A stretch of 64,000 bases of DNA from Alisma plantago-aquatica. Lineage: Eukaryota > Streptophyta > Magnoliopsida > Alismatales > Alismataceae. The position numbers and the translations under genes were made by a program. The notes under the pieces were generated by a model that was not told the DNA's origin, did not search any database, and was given only the letters and a program-made list of their open reading frames with translations. The stretch is from assembly GCA_963693085.1 (NCBI GenBank), contig OY856409.1:295964058-296028057 (forward strand). Direction: 5' to 3'. Of this stretch, positions 1-11,343 are shown piece after piece (within the stretch, counting starts at the first letter, position 1; the number at the start of each line of letters is the position of its first letter).

Positions 1-228
1 ATTCTTACATTCCTATATTGAAGACCTCTTATGTTCAACAAATGCACATATGTGTCAATGGTGCGTCCAACAGTCAATTATTTTCCTATAAAGAAAACAT
101 TTTCAACTTGCAGAGGTGAATGCAACCATCATTGGACATAGTATAATATTCACACAAATATGGTCATCATTCTCTATTCCACTTAAGAAAAAATACATGT
201 ACATGTAGAAATACACTCATCATGCAGT
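1..228. other. Flanking AT-rich sequence, no gene seen
   Basis: AT-rich sequence up to the target-site duplication of the Ty3/gypsy element. No open reading frame, tRNA-like segment or repeat was recognised. It would have been contiguous with the sequence after 11343 before the insertion. Confidence 0.6.
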
Positions 229-233
229 AATTT
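229..233. repeat. Target-site duplication AATTT (left copy)
   Basis: AATTT directly precedes the TGTAAC terminus of the left LTR. The same five bases follow the right LTR at 11339-11343. Five bases is the usual duplication length for LTR-retrotransposon integrase, so the two LTRs belong to one insertion. Confidence 0.85.
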
Positions 234-730
234 TGTAACAATCTCGCCTCCCAGTAACCCCCAATTAAGGGAGACCAAGAGGTCAGAGTCGTTATCCCAA
301 TTAATAGGATCAAAGGTTCAACAAATAATCAGTAATAATTATACAATTCTACCAAACTATACTGAAAGCTGGTATAAAATAAAACTTTCCATACCTTTTT
401 AAAACTTTGTGTATCTATTTCTATCCACGGTTTGAATCTATTCTATCTAATCCTCCCCGCACTTTATTTCTTATTTTCATAATGTGTCACTTTACTGTTT
501 GTTCTTTTCAGGGTTGTACCTAAAACACCGACAAACAAAACGTCGGTCAACATATAAGAATATGCTGGTATGTGGGGATAACCAAAATTTTGCAAATATG
601 GCTAACAATCTAAATATCACAATCAAGTTAATTAACAAGCCAAATTATGCTTTCAGTGTGACATTCTCCACCGCTTTTGCCCTAACCCTGGCATACCCTC
701 CTTAGGGTTTCTCTTTTGCCAATGACTTAA

Positions 731-870
731 GGCCACCTTCTCAATCCTGAGCTAGGTGCCAGGGGTCACCTCTCATGGTGCCCGTGAGTCATGCAATAAA
801 GACCACACTCTCAATCCTGAGCTTGGTGTCTGGGGTCACCACTCATGGTGTCCATGGGTCTTCCCTCCTG
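731..870. repeat. 70-bp tandem duplication inside LTR
   Basis: Two adjacent 70-bp units, 731-800 and 801-870. Both carry CTCAATCCTGAGCT, GGGGTCACC and CTCATGGTG in the same order. The same pair is present in the other LTR at 8472-8611, so the duplication predates this insertion. Confidence 0.8.
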
Positions 871-2590
871 GGCTTGACCTTTTGGCATCATCCATTAGGG
901 TGGCATGTAGGTGCGAGAATACACACTTTGATTATAATTGTGATAATCATAGTGACTTTATGATTTGCAATTATGAACATCCAAAATGATAGGTTGCATT
1001 CAATGCGATCAAATCATCTGGAAAACCTTCAAGAAACTAATGTGATTAACCATAATTAACCACATACATGTTAGGCTGATTTGAGACAGAATTAATCCAA
1101 TCAATGCAAGAAATCCAATAGGCAAACAAGCACACAAAGAGCTCCTAAAATATGCATACAATTTCCTATCATTGATCATGCCATCAAGATCTATTAAACC
1201 TAGCTCACTTCCAAGGGTTTCTAGTCCACTTTTAGGGTTTCTATTGCAATTAGAGTTCCTCTTCATTTTACTCTTTTAAACCCTAATTATCTCATCTATT
1301 TTTCATGAAAGATATTAAGGTTACCTTTTAACAACATACAACCTTAATTTTGGATTAAAGGCACAATTTACCATCAATTAAGTCCATTGGGCCTCTTTTA
1401 CATTAAAAATACCATTTTTATCCTTTTAATTCATGACAAGATCATTATGCCCAATTATCATCTTTCAAATTAACAATTCATAGTTCATTATGGTCTAATT
1501 CACATATGAACTCTTTTTATCATTAATTCCACCTTTATTCATTTGAAAACCCTAATTACCATATTAAGGGTATTTATCCACAATTAGGAACTTTTATACT
1601 CAAAATATCTTAGAACCATCATATCTCAGCTTATTCATGAATTAGAACAATTAAATCCATTAAGAGTCACAATTACTAACATTAGGGTTTCAAGGCCCAT
1701 TAAAGCTCATGCATGTACATGGAATTCTAAATAAATCCAATTATGTGCAAAGTTCATCATTTTTATTCTTAATGTAGCTTTTTATAATTAACAGGCTAAT
1801 ATCAACTTTAATCATCCATAAAACCCTTCTAAATACATTAATCATCTCAAATTAGGGTTTCATAGTCATTAATACATTAAAGTTGATAACTTCCACTACT
1901 TTTCAAATTATAAGAGGAATTACTTCTAAATCTATTTTAAATGGATTCCTTGCATTTTTCTGAGCAAGATTCATATTTTATACGCACTCATCCGATCTAC
2001 CAATAAAAAGATATGAATTTTGCAAAGATTACTTACTTGGACCAATGGCATGCTCACACATCAGCATACCCATGCAACACGCCGATTTGGAAACATAACG
2101 GATTGACTCTTATACCCTCATTTAAGTGAATCATTTCTTCAACCCACAGAGGGGCAAATCAGTCCAACACCACCCGAGCTTATTCCTCCTCGGACAACCC
2201 TAGAGCTTCCTACTACAGCGGCGCGAAGGAGAGTTTCCTCCCTCTATCTAAGGCTCCTTGGCACCTGCAAAGGCCCCATTGCCTCTGCCACCCTCCGCTG
2301 CACCTGCGGAGGCCCCCAGCTATGGTCGAGGTGGCTAGAGTCGAGCTCGCCAGCCTGATCAAGCAGCCAACCTTTGCATCTGCGTTGCAGCTGTTGCGCA
2401 AGGACGAGAGGTGCGGGGATGATTGCCATTCATCCCCAAGTCATCGAGGGAATCCCAGACCTCCATCATGATGACTCCACTGCTCCCAGTGCTCCAGGGA
2501 CAACTCCACTTCTCTTGGTTAGGGTTTGAATGAAGAAGAAGAAGAAGAGAGATGTGTGGAACTCTCCTTGGGCTTTGCCATGGGCTCTAT

Positions 2591-2599
2591 CCTTTTATA
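2591..2599 (-). promoter_or_regulatory. TATA-like box of the LTR promoter
   Basis: On the minus strand this reads TATAAAAGG, about 950 bases into the LTR from its 5' end, a plausible place for the U3/R promoter. In the other copy, which is the 5' LTR that would drive the element, the site reads TATCAAAGG. Assignment rests on position and sequence only. Confidence 0.45.
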
Positions 2600-3548
2600 G
2601 AGGAGGGTAGCCATGCCCCAACATGGTTGCCCATGAAGAAACAAATCATTTTCCCAATATGAATCCTATTTCTTCATTGAGAAGAAATCTTCTCTCTTCT
2701 ATTTATCTCCTTAATAAACTATATTCTTTGGATATTTAGGAATTCGAAAATCCTCTCTCTTATTCTCCTTATGATTGACTTTTTAATCCATTGGCACGAA
2801 TTTGTATTTCCTTTTAGTAAAAACTACCTCCTTTTTTAAAAATACCACAAAATTCATTAATTATGTATCACATTATCCTCTTACTTTTTATTATTGTTAT
2901 TTTCTATTTCTTTTTCTCCATTGGGGCTCCTTGGACCCCAATAAACTCTAATATTTCGAAATCCTTTTTAGTGAATACTCATTATCCTTCTAGATGCATC
3001 TATATCTATTATTTCTCATTATCTTACTTATTTCTTTATTAAAATATCTCTTTTTGAGGATTTCTCTTTATCTCTCTTTTTATTTTCCTTATTGTAATTC
3101 CTTTGAACATTAGGAACCTTATGGATACGAAAATCCACCAAAGATAACTCAATTATACCTCTTTCCACTTATTTCCCACATTTTATCATTGTTTTCAATT
3201 TCTTTCTTAATAAATAAATATTTAATTTATCTTTTCTTTTCTTGTTGCATTATCTTTGCAACTTTGGACTCCTTGGAACCCAAGAGGCACAAAATCCACT
3301 TTTGGATTATATTCTTTTGCCTTCTAGAGGTTTCTACATCTTTCTTTTCTCCATCTCTTATTAATAATGGAGTTTCTTTTGTCTTATCCTTATTATTGGG
3401 CCCAATAGTCAATAAAGCCCACAAAACAACCAACAAGGCTATTGTAAACTAAATCTTTTATTCAAAATTTATCATTATTTGTTCAAATATCTTTAATAGG
3501 AGAAATTACATTTCTCACCCAAAGAACCCAAAATTTGGGGTTGTAACA

Positions 3549-3565
3549 TCCTTCCCCTCTTATAG
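3549..3565 (-). other. Polypurine tract
   Basis: Directly next to the inner edge of the left LTR. On the minus strand it reads CTATAAGAGGGGAAGGA and then the LTR start TGTTACAACC. Such a purine run primes plus-strand DNA synthesis in LTR retroelements and fixes the element orientation as minus. Confidence 0.85.
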
Positions 3566-3589
3566 GAATTTTGCCCACAAAATTCCACG

Positions 3590-4610
3590 AGGCACACAAA
3601 CAAACATGATAAGCATTTCCTATGTCAATCATGGCTCCCATGTGGCCTCACCCATTCCATGGTGCTTCCTAAGAACCTTCATCATCTCATATTCTTCCAT
3701 CTGAGTTCTCTCTCACCTTGGTATATCGTACCCTCATAGGTGACTCAAGACATTTCAGCCTCTCATAAAGCTAAATAGGTTCATGGCTCAGTACATGGCT
3801 TGGGGTACCTTTCATAGTTCTCTAGATCGGACTCATGGAACACATTATACATCATGTTATCCTGAGGGGTAAGGCTAAACACAACCATCTCCACTAATCC
3901 ATCTCAAATGGACCCATATATCGGGGACTCAGCTTTCTCAGCTGTAGCTTAGAGGGGTCGGATTTTCACATCACATACTCTCCCACAGTGAACTGTATGT
4001 CAGTCTACTTTGCATCAACTCATGACTCATGTCGCCCTGGGCTCTCTTTCAACCATTGCACGATTAAAGTGATTTCATCTGCACACACTGTGGTCCTTTT
4101 CTGACCTTCATGAGGTCCCTTCACCATCATCATCCTATTGAAGTGGTGACTGACACAACCTCCCTTAAAGAGCTTCTTTACATCCCGATACTGGCTATGG
4201 TGATTATCATCACATCTTATAGAGGAAAAGAACGGTCTCAATGTATCACCCTGAACAAGCACACATGCTCTCGTCAGACCCTCTAGTCTGGATCATACTA
4301 ACCATTAGCTAGGGGTGTTAAATAGTACTAACGTCGAGTTCTTCATGTATCTACTTCCACCTTATGGAAGTGTATCTTTAGGTTATAAAGAACATTTGAA
4401 CTTGCATCGTGGTGTAGTTGAACCATTTCTCTCTCATATGTAGTTCAACTGGATCCGTCCCGTGACAACATTCTTTCTTTCTCATGTCATCTAGGTAAGG
4501 CGATCTACCATAACCCATATTGCATCTTGACCTTCCTTAGTCTAGGGGAGACTTACCACAAAAACCATAGTGATGAACTCCCATTTCCTCTCGGGGACTC
4601 TTAATCCTCT
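3590..4610 (-). pseudogene. Ty3/gypsy integrase and pol C-terminus, decayed
   Basis: Several pieces are readable in minus-strand frames interrupted by stops and frameshifts. EEKWEFITMVFVVSLP, then after a stop a segment like DAIWVMVDRLT (about 4500-4600), matches the start of the integrase core; the usual Asp of the TMDF motif is Val here, so a catalytic residue is lost as well. YMREMVQLHH (about 4430) continues the core. FTVGEYVM and KLSPRYMGPFE (about 3905-3995) are the pol segment before the C-terminus, and KVLRKHHGMGEATWE (3638-3682) is the characteristic last part of chromovirus-type polyproteins. The remnant stops just before the polypurine tract, as expected. Multiple stops make any product impossible. 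Family assignment is firm at the Ty3/gypsy level; lineage is less sure. Confidence 0.85.
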
Positions 4611-7600
4611 ATACCAACTCATTGGGTTACTGGTGTTCAATCTTCACCTCCTGGCTTGAATGGCGGAAAGCCACATGCAACTTCATCTTAAGCATCCAAA
4701 GTACTACTGTCACTTACTATCTTAGTAGTACCACGGTGTATGCTGATTTTAAAATTATGATCTCATGTATGTCATGATCCCTCAAGATTGATTCCTAGGA
4801 AACCCTAAACCACTCTAGTCGGGTTTCATCTCCTTCTTTTCCAAATAAGTGCATATGAGGTTCTACAACCATCCTTTTATTGCATCAAGTACCAAGCTGG
4901 ATAACCAAACAACTACTAACTTAATCAACAATCTTGTTACATCTGAGTGTTAGCCAAACATATCTCCTTTTTCAAACTTAGGGTTAACCTAACAACCTCT
5001 TCTAGCCTCTAGCTAAACTAGGAAGCTATATCTCAACCAGAGCATCCATTACTACCTTACATCCTTAGGTGTTAGGTATAGTTGAAGACACACACCTTCA
5101 TGTATTCCATTTATCATCTCATCTCGGACTCAACAAGAAAACTTAGAGCTCATCTTCTTAGTTTTTGAACTCAACCTTGTATAACTCATATCTCATGATA
5201 AAAACATCCTCATAAGATGACTACCTTATTTCTCTTACTTCTTGTAAACCATCCACATATCGTTCACTCCACAAGGGTATGTTATCATCTCTGTCCTCAT
5301 ACCTTATAGCAATGTTTCAACTCACATCATCTTTATCGTTGGTGTATGACATGCGTACTATCCTATCTCTCACTCCCATAATAAGAGGAAATAAGCATTT
5401 GGCTGTAGTCTAAATACAAAGTTCTTCACATTCCAAGAGTAGAGATGGTACATCCCACCTTGCCAGTACACCTTCAAATCTAAGTTGAAATGTGAAATTT
5501 ATATCACAATCATCTTGATATCAAAGTTACTTCAATGGAAAACTGGTCTCGAACCTACTTGGGTCACCACACAATCCTCGATCATCTCCTTCTAGGTCTG
5601 TAGGAAGCCGACACTTTTGGGGTCATCCCTATTCCCTTATGCATCCATAGAGTGTCCTCCTCATCTACCCTTTGGGTCCCATGAGTCCATGAAGGTGATC
5701 GATCTCCTAACCCATGGCCCTCAGACAATGATAGTTGTTACCTCCTGACCCTATGGTCATGTGCAACTAGGGAATTAGGCAACTCCTACTTCCATCGGTT
5801 TTATCCCTATCTGACCCTAGGATAGACTTAGGATTGTAATATAGTACATGTCAAACTTATAACCTTACCCAAGTATCCATCATCTCTCTCTACATTCCTG
5901 GGCTGACTTTCTTCCTTTCATAGGGTTCATGGCGACCTGCCTACCTTGGTCAGGACCCATACCAGTTACCTCCATGATAACACACCCACATGCACTTAGA
6001 GATGGTTATCTATGGGTCTACAGGTTCATTCTCATACTATGTACTTTTCACTTAGCTTCTCAAGATCCTATGAGACCTCTTTAGGTTACCACAAAACCAA
6101 CAAAATGGGTATACACCCTACAAAAGGGTCCCTCTCCCAAGATGGGGGAAACTACATCTTGATAGCAACAAATGTCACAAACGTCCTTATGTCTAGGGTT
6201 TACAACATGCTTAACCCTACCAAGCTACTAGGGCACAAGTAGACCACCTACTAAACCATGATAGGTCATACTTGTTCTCATTCCTCAACCTTAGACCAAG
6301 AACAAACCTTCCCATGTCTCCAACTTAGCTGTGAGGGGTTCATCAAACCTACCTTAAACTTTAAGGGGTTTCCCTTTCCTCTAAACATGAGGAGTTGCAT
6401 GCTCAACTCTATAGAAACTCAAATTTCATCATGAGCATCAAGTACACCACTTCCCCTCTTAGGCCTAGGAACCCTAGGTTCACTTTTCTGATGTCCAACT
6501 GTCTGCTCAACCTTTTAACCATGAACCAATCATGTACAAGGTATGACATGCACGTTCTATTATCATTCCACTTGAACAACACTTCATAGTGGAATCCTTC
6601 TCAAGGACAACCAACTAATTGTAAGGCTTCACAACTTGTTACTAAACTTCTTCAGGGTCTAAGGAACTCTTCTTCCTATCCCTAGAAGGTAAGAACCTAT
6701 TTGCACATAGGTACTAGAAACCTCAACCTCTTTTTAGGGTTTGGTTCCTCCAAAGACAACCAAGATATCACCAGCCTTCAGGGATCAAGCATGAGGCAAC
6801 CAATATCATCCACTTAGGTCGCATCTTCCCCAAATCCCCACTATTACTCATATATCAGAGTCTAAGCTTCCAACCTTCTTGCTTGGGCCCTACTCTCTCT
6901 CTCTCTCTCTTGAGCTAACCCTATAAACAACCTTACTATTAGAGGTCCTATATCCATGAAGGATCAAGATCACAAGCATACCCCTACATGGGTGAAGCAT
7001 ATGCTCAACTCATGTTTGCTCAAGATTATCCATAGCCCTTTATGCTTATCTCATAAGCTATCCAACATACTCACCCAGCCAGAGTTTCAACCTACTGCCC
7101 GCACTACTGACTTGCTCTGGGTGCATGTTATGCCCTACTCACATAAGCCCATAGGGTTTCTATAGGTTATCCACTAACCTCATCATCGAAGGAGCTATCC
7201 TTCAGTCTAACATGCATGATTCTTTCCATGGTTGGGTTGCCAAAGGTACTAGGTCATCCAACCTCACATGGCTCATATCATCATGGGTATCCAAAAGCAT
7301 GTCCACACACCTGGTCTATCATGATGCCTAACTCATCGTGTCATCTCTCTCTAACCACCACTTAGGGTTAGGGTTAGCATCATCCTCAAAGGATGTGCCA
7401 TGTATCTACTTATAATGGAGGCCTCTACCTCCAAGACTAACTTTCTCCACTCATCCTCCTAACAAGGAGGTCTAGCCTCAGGTCTCTCCTAAGGGCATGA
7501 CAACATACGTCATCTGACCTAAGCATGCAGCTATTCTTTAGTTTACGCTTAAACTATTAAGCTTATGTCCATGACATCTTTTTTACATGCTTTTCATTAA

Positions 7601-7950
7601 TTTGGTGGGGGATTCTTTATCCCTATCAACTTTACCCATACCTCAAGAGGGTGAGGAAGAGAGAGAAAAACCCTAATCCTTAAAATCGTTAATAGCATTT
7701 GAGTTGAGAAGGGGTGAACAAGATGAGAGAATCCTAAAGGTATCTTATTTTGAGTAAAATCTTGATACATTGGCTAGGCAGTCACACAAATCCGGGAGTC
7801 CTCATATTCTGACTAGCAGTGTGGAGGAAAATCTTGCCAGCCCCCAGACATGATCCTTTTCTAGACACCTCTGTTTTTCAGAAAATCCTCTAATAACTCC
7901 CTTGGGTTCTACAGAGTTTGTAAAATTTAATAACTATTAAAGATTAAATG
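4611..7950 (-). other. Internal region of the Ty3/gypsy element, coding content not recognisable
   Basis: By position this should hold gag, protease, reverse transcriptase and RNase H. Its 3.3 kb is about the length those genes need, so it is probably decayed more than deleted. I could not recognise a YxDD box, a zinc knuckle or a protease motif in either strand. Short open frames here (60-80 codons) look like chance. A (CT)n run lies at 6891-6911. Confidence 0.5.
6891..6911. repeat. (CT)n microsatellite
   Basis: About ten uninterrupted CT units inside the dead internal region of the Ty3/gypsy element. Confidence 0.85.
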
Positions 7951-7960
7951 AGGAACCTAT

Positions 7961-7972
7961 GCTCTGATACCA
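7961..7972 (-). other. Primer-binding site, initiator tRNA-Met
   Basis: Plus strand GCTCTGATACCA; minus strand TGGTATCAGAGC, the exact complement of the 3' end of plant initiator tRNA-Met. It lies two bases inside the right LTR, which makes that copy the 5' LTR and sets the minus orientation of the element. Confidence 0.9.
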
Positions 7973-7974
7973 AA

Positions 7975-10900
7975 TGTAACGACCCCACCTCCCAGTAACC
8001 CCCAATTAAGGGAGACCAAGAGGTCAGAGCCGTTATCCCAATTAATAGGATCAAAGGTTTGACAAATAATTAGTAATAATTATAAAATTCTACCAAACTA
8101 TACTGACAGCTGGTATGAAATAAAACTTTGCATACCTTTTTAAAAATTTGGGTATCTACTTATATCCATGGCTAGAATCTATTCTATCTAATCCTCCTCG
8201 CACTTTATTTCTTATTTTCACAATATGTCACCTTATTGTTTGTTCTTTTCAGGGTTGTACCTAAAACGCTCACAAACAAAATGTTGGTCAGTATATAAGA
8301 ATATGTTGGTATGTGGGGACAACCAAAATTTTGCAAATATGGCTAACAATCTAAATATCACAATCAAGTTAATTAACAAGCCAAATTACACTTTCAGTGT
8401 GACATTCTCCACCGCTTTTGCCCTAACCCTGGCATACCCTCCTTAGGGTTTCTCTTTTGCCAATGACTTAAGGCCACCTTCTCAATCCTGAGCTTGGTGC
8501 CTGGGGTCACCTCTCATGGTGCCCGTGAGTCATGTAATAAAGGCCACCCTCTCAATCCCGAGCTTGGTGTCTGGGGTCACCACTCATGGTGCCCATGGGT
8601 CTTCCCTCCTGGGCTTGACCTTTTGGCATCATCCATCAGGGTGGCATGTAGGTGTGAAAATACACACTTCAATTATAATTTTGATAATCATAGTGACTTT
8701 ATGATTTATAAATATGAACATCCAAACTGATAGGTTGCATTCAATGTGATCAAATTATCCGGAAAACCTTAGAGAAACTAATGTGATTAACCATAATTAA
8801 CCACATACCTGTCAGGTTGATTTGAGACAGAATTAATCCAATCAATGCAAGAAATCTAATAGGAAATCAAGCACACAAAGAGGTCCTAAAATATGCATAC
8901 AATTTCCTATCATTAATCGTGCCATCAAGATCTATTAAACCTAGCTTGCTTCCTAGGGTTTCTAGTCCACTTTTAGGGTTTCTATTGCAATTAGGGTTCC
9001 TCTTCATTTTTACTCTTTTAAACCCTAATTTTATACAATTACTCACAAACCATAATTATCTCATCTATTTTTCACGAAAGATATTAAGGTTACCTTTTAA
9101 CAACATGTAACCTTAATTTCGTATTAAATGCACAATTAACCATCAATTAAGTCCATTATGCCTCTTTTACATTAAAACTACCATTTTTATCCTTTTAATT
9201 CATGACAAGATCATTATGCCCAATTATCATCTTTGGTTCCTTTCAAATTAACAATTCATAGTTCATTATGGTCTAATTCACATATGAACTCTTTTTATCA
9301 TTAATTCCACCTTTATTCATTAGAAAACCTTAATTACCATATTAAGGGTATTTATCTGCAATTAGGAACTTTTATACTCAAAATAGCTTAGAACCATCAT
9401 ATCTCAGCTTATTCATGAATTAGAACAATTAAAGCCATTAAGAGTCACAATTACTAACATTAGGGTTTCAAGGCCCATTAAAGCTCATTCATGTACATGG
9501 AATTCTAAATTAATCCAATTACGTGAAAAGTTCATCCTTTTTATTCTTAATGTGCCTTTTTATAATTAACAGGCTAATATCAACTTTAATCATCCATAAA
9601 ACCCTTCTAAATACATTAATCATCTCAAATTAGGGTTTCATAGTCATTAATACATTAAAGTTGATAACTTCCACTACTTTTCGAATTGGAAGAGTAATTA
9701 GCTTCAAAATATATTTTAATGGATTCCTCACATTTTTCTGAGCAAGATTCATATTTTATATGCATTCATCTGAGCTACCAATAAAAAGATATGAATTTCA
9801 CAAAGATTACTTACTTTGACCAATGGCATGCTCACACGTCAGCATACCCATGCAACACGCCGATTTGGAAACTTAACGAATTGACTCTTATACCCTCATT
9901 TAAGTTAATCATTTCTTCAACCCGTAGAGGGGTGAATCGGTCCAATGGCACCCGAGCTTCTTCCTCCTCGGACAACCCTAGCGCTTCCTACCACAGTGGC
10001 ACGAGGGAGAGTTTCCTCCCTCCATCTAAGGCTCCTCGGTACCCGTGAAGGCCCCATTGCCTCCACCGCCCTCCGCCGCACCTGCGGAAGCCCCCAACTA
10101 TGGCCGGGGTGGCTGGAGTCGAGCTCGCCAGCCTGCTCAAGTGGCCAACCTTTACAGCCGTGTTGCAGTTGTTGCACAAGGATGAGAGGTGCGGGGATGA
10201 TTGCCATTCATCCCCAGGTCGTCGAGGGAATCCCAGACCTCCATCATGAAGACTCCACCGCTCCCATTGCTCTAGGGACAACTCCACTTCTCTTGGTTAG
10301 GGTTTGAATGAAGAAGAAGAAGAATAAGAGAGATGTGTAGAACTCTCCTTGGGCTTAGCCATGGGCTCTATCCTTTGATAGAGGAGGGTAGTCATGCCCC
10401 AGTATGGTTGCCCACGAAGAAACAAAGCCTTTTCCCAATACAAATCCTATTTCTTTATTGAGAAGCAATCTTCTCTCTTCTATTTATCTCCTTGATAAAC
10501 TATATTCTTTGGATATTTAGGAATTCAAAAATCCTCTATCTTATTCTCCTTATGATTGGCTTTTTAATCCATTGGCACAAATTTGTATTTCCTTTTAGTA
10601 GAAACTACCTCCTTTTTTAACAATACCACAAAATTCATTAATTTTGTATCGCATTATCCTCTTACTTTGTATTATTGGTATTTTCTCTTTCTTTTTATCC
10701 ATTAGGGCTCCTTGGACCCCAAGAAACTCTAATATTTCGACATTCGTTTTAGTGGATACTCGTTATCCTTCTAGATATATCTATATCCATTATTTCTCAT
10801 TATCTTACTTATTTCTTTATTAAAATATCTCTTTTTGAGGATTTCTCTTTATCTCTCATTTTATTTTCCTTATTGGAATTTCTTTTAACATTAGGAACCT

Positions 10901-11338
10901 TATGGATACGAAAATCCACCAAAGATAACTCAATTATACCTCTTTCAACTTATTCCCCACATTTTATCATTGTTTTCAATTTCTTTCTTAATAAAGAAAT
11001 ATTTAATTGATTTTTTCTTTTCTTGTTGTATTATCTTTGCAACTTTGGACTCCTTGTAACCCAAGGAACCCAAGAGGTACGAAATCTACTTTTGGATTAT
11101 ATTCTTTTTCCTTCTAGAGGTTTCTACATCTTTTTTTTCTCCATCTCTTATTAATAATGGAGTTTCTTTTATCTTATCCTTGTTATTGGGCCCAATAGCC
11201 AATAAAGCCCACAAAAAAACCAACAAGGCTATTGTAAACGAAATCTTTTATTCAAAATTTATCATTATTTGTTCAAATATCTTTAATAGAAGAAATGACA
11301 TTTCTCACCCAAAGAACCCAAAATTTGGGGTTGTAACA
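7975..11338 (-). repeat. Right LTR (5' LTR in element orientation)
   Basis: Begins TGTAACGACCCC and ends TTGTAACA on the plus strand. Collinear with 234-3548, with small indels that make it about 50 bases longer. It includes the 70-bp tandem duplication at 8472-8611. The TATA-like box found in the left LTR is changed to TATCAAAGG here (about 10372-10380, minus). Confidence 0.9.
8472..8611. repeat. 70-bp tandem duplication inside LTR (second LTR copy)
   Basis: Units 8472-8541 and 8542-8611, the counterpart of 731-870. Here the two units are slightly more alike (both begin GGCCACCCT or GGCCACCTT). Confidence 0.8.
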
Positions 11339-11343
11339 AATTT
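11339..11343. repeat. Target-site duplication AATTT (right copy)
   Basis: Identical to 229-233 and directly next to the GTAACA end of the right LTR. Confidence 0.85.

Larger units (their letters stand above)
234..3548 (-). repeat. Left LTR (3' LTR in element orientation)
   Basis: Begins TGTAACAATCTCG and ends TTGGGGTTGTAACA on the plus strand, so on the element strand it starts TGTTACAACCCC. It aligns end to end with 7975-11338. It contains many AAACCCTA/TAGGGTTT words, a 70-bp tandem duplication, a GC-richer block at about 2140-2520 and a TATA-like box on the minus strand. Short open frames inside the GC-richer block are not conserved between the LTR copies and are not treated as genes. Confidence 0.9.
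234..11338 (-). mobile_element. Full-length, coding-dead Ty3/gypsy LTR retrotransposon
   Basis: Two long direct repeats (234-3548 and 7975-11338) with ends TGTAAC and GTAACA enclose about 4.4 kb. Orientation is minus. Reading the minus strand, the right LTR is followed after two bases by TGGTATCAGAGC, complementary to the 3' end of initiator tRNA-Met, and the left LTR is preceded by the purine tract AAGAGGGGAAGGA. AATTT flanks both ends. The order of recognisable protein remnants (integrase core, pol C-terminus just before the 3' LTR) and their wording match plant chromovirus-type Ty3/gypsy elements; a Tekay/Del-like lineage is my inference. No reading frame for gag, protease or reverse transcriptase survives, so the element is immobile on its own. 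LTR copies differ visibly (about 20 mismatches in the first 245 bases by eye, many C/T changes), which indicates an old insertion. Confidence 0.9.

Noticed and set aside
1200..1290. Interstitial telomere repeat suggested by many AAACCCTA/TAGGGTTT words
   Set aside because: The words are single and dispersed in LTR sequence, never in tandem TTTAGGG arrays.
2140..2530. Small open frames in the GC-richer part of the first Ty3/gypsy LTR (also 9900-10310)
   Set aside because: Frames and ends differ between the two LTR copies and lie in untranslated LTR sequence; chance frames in GC-rich DNA.
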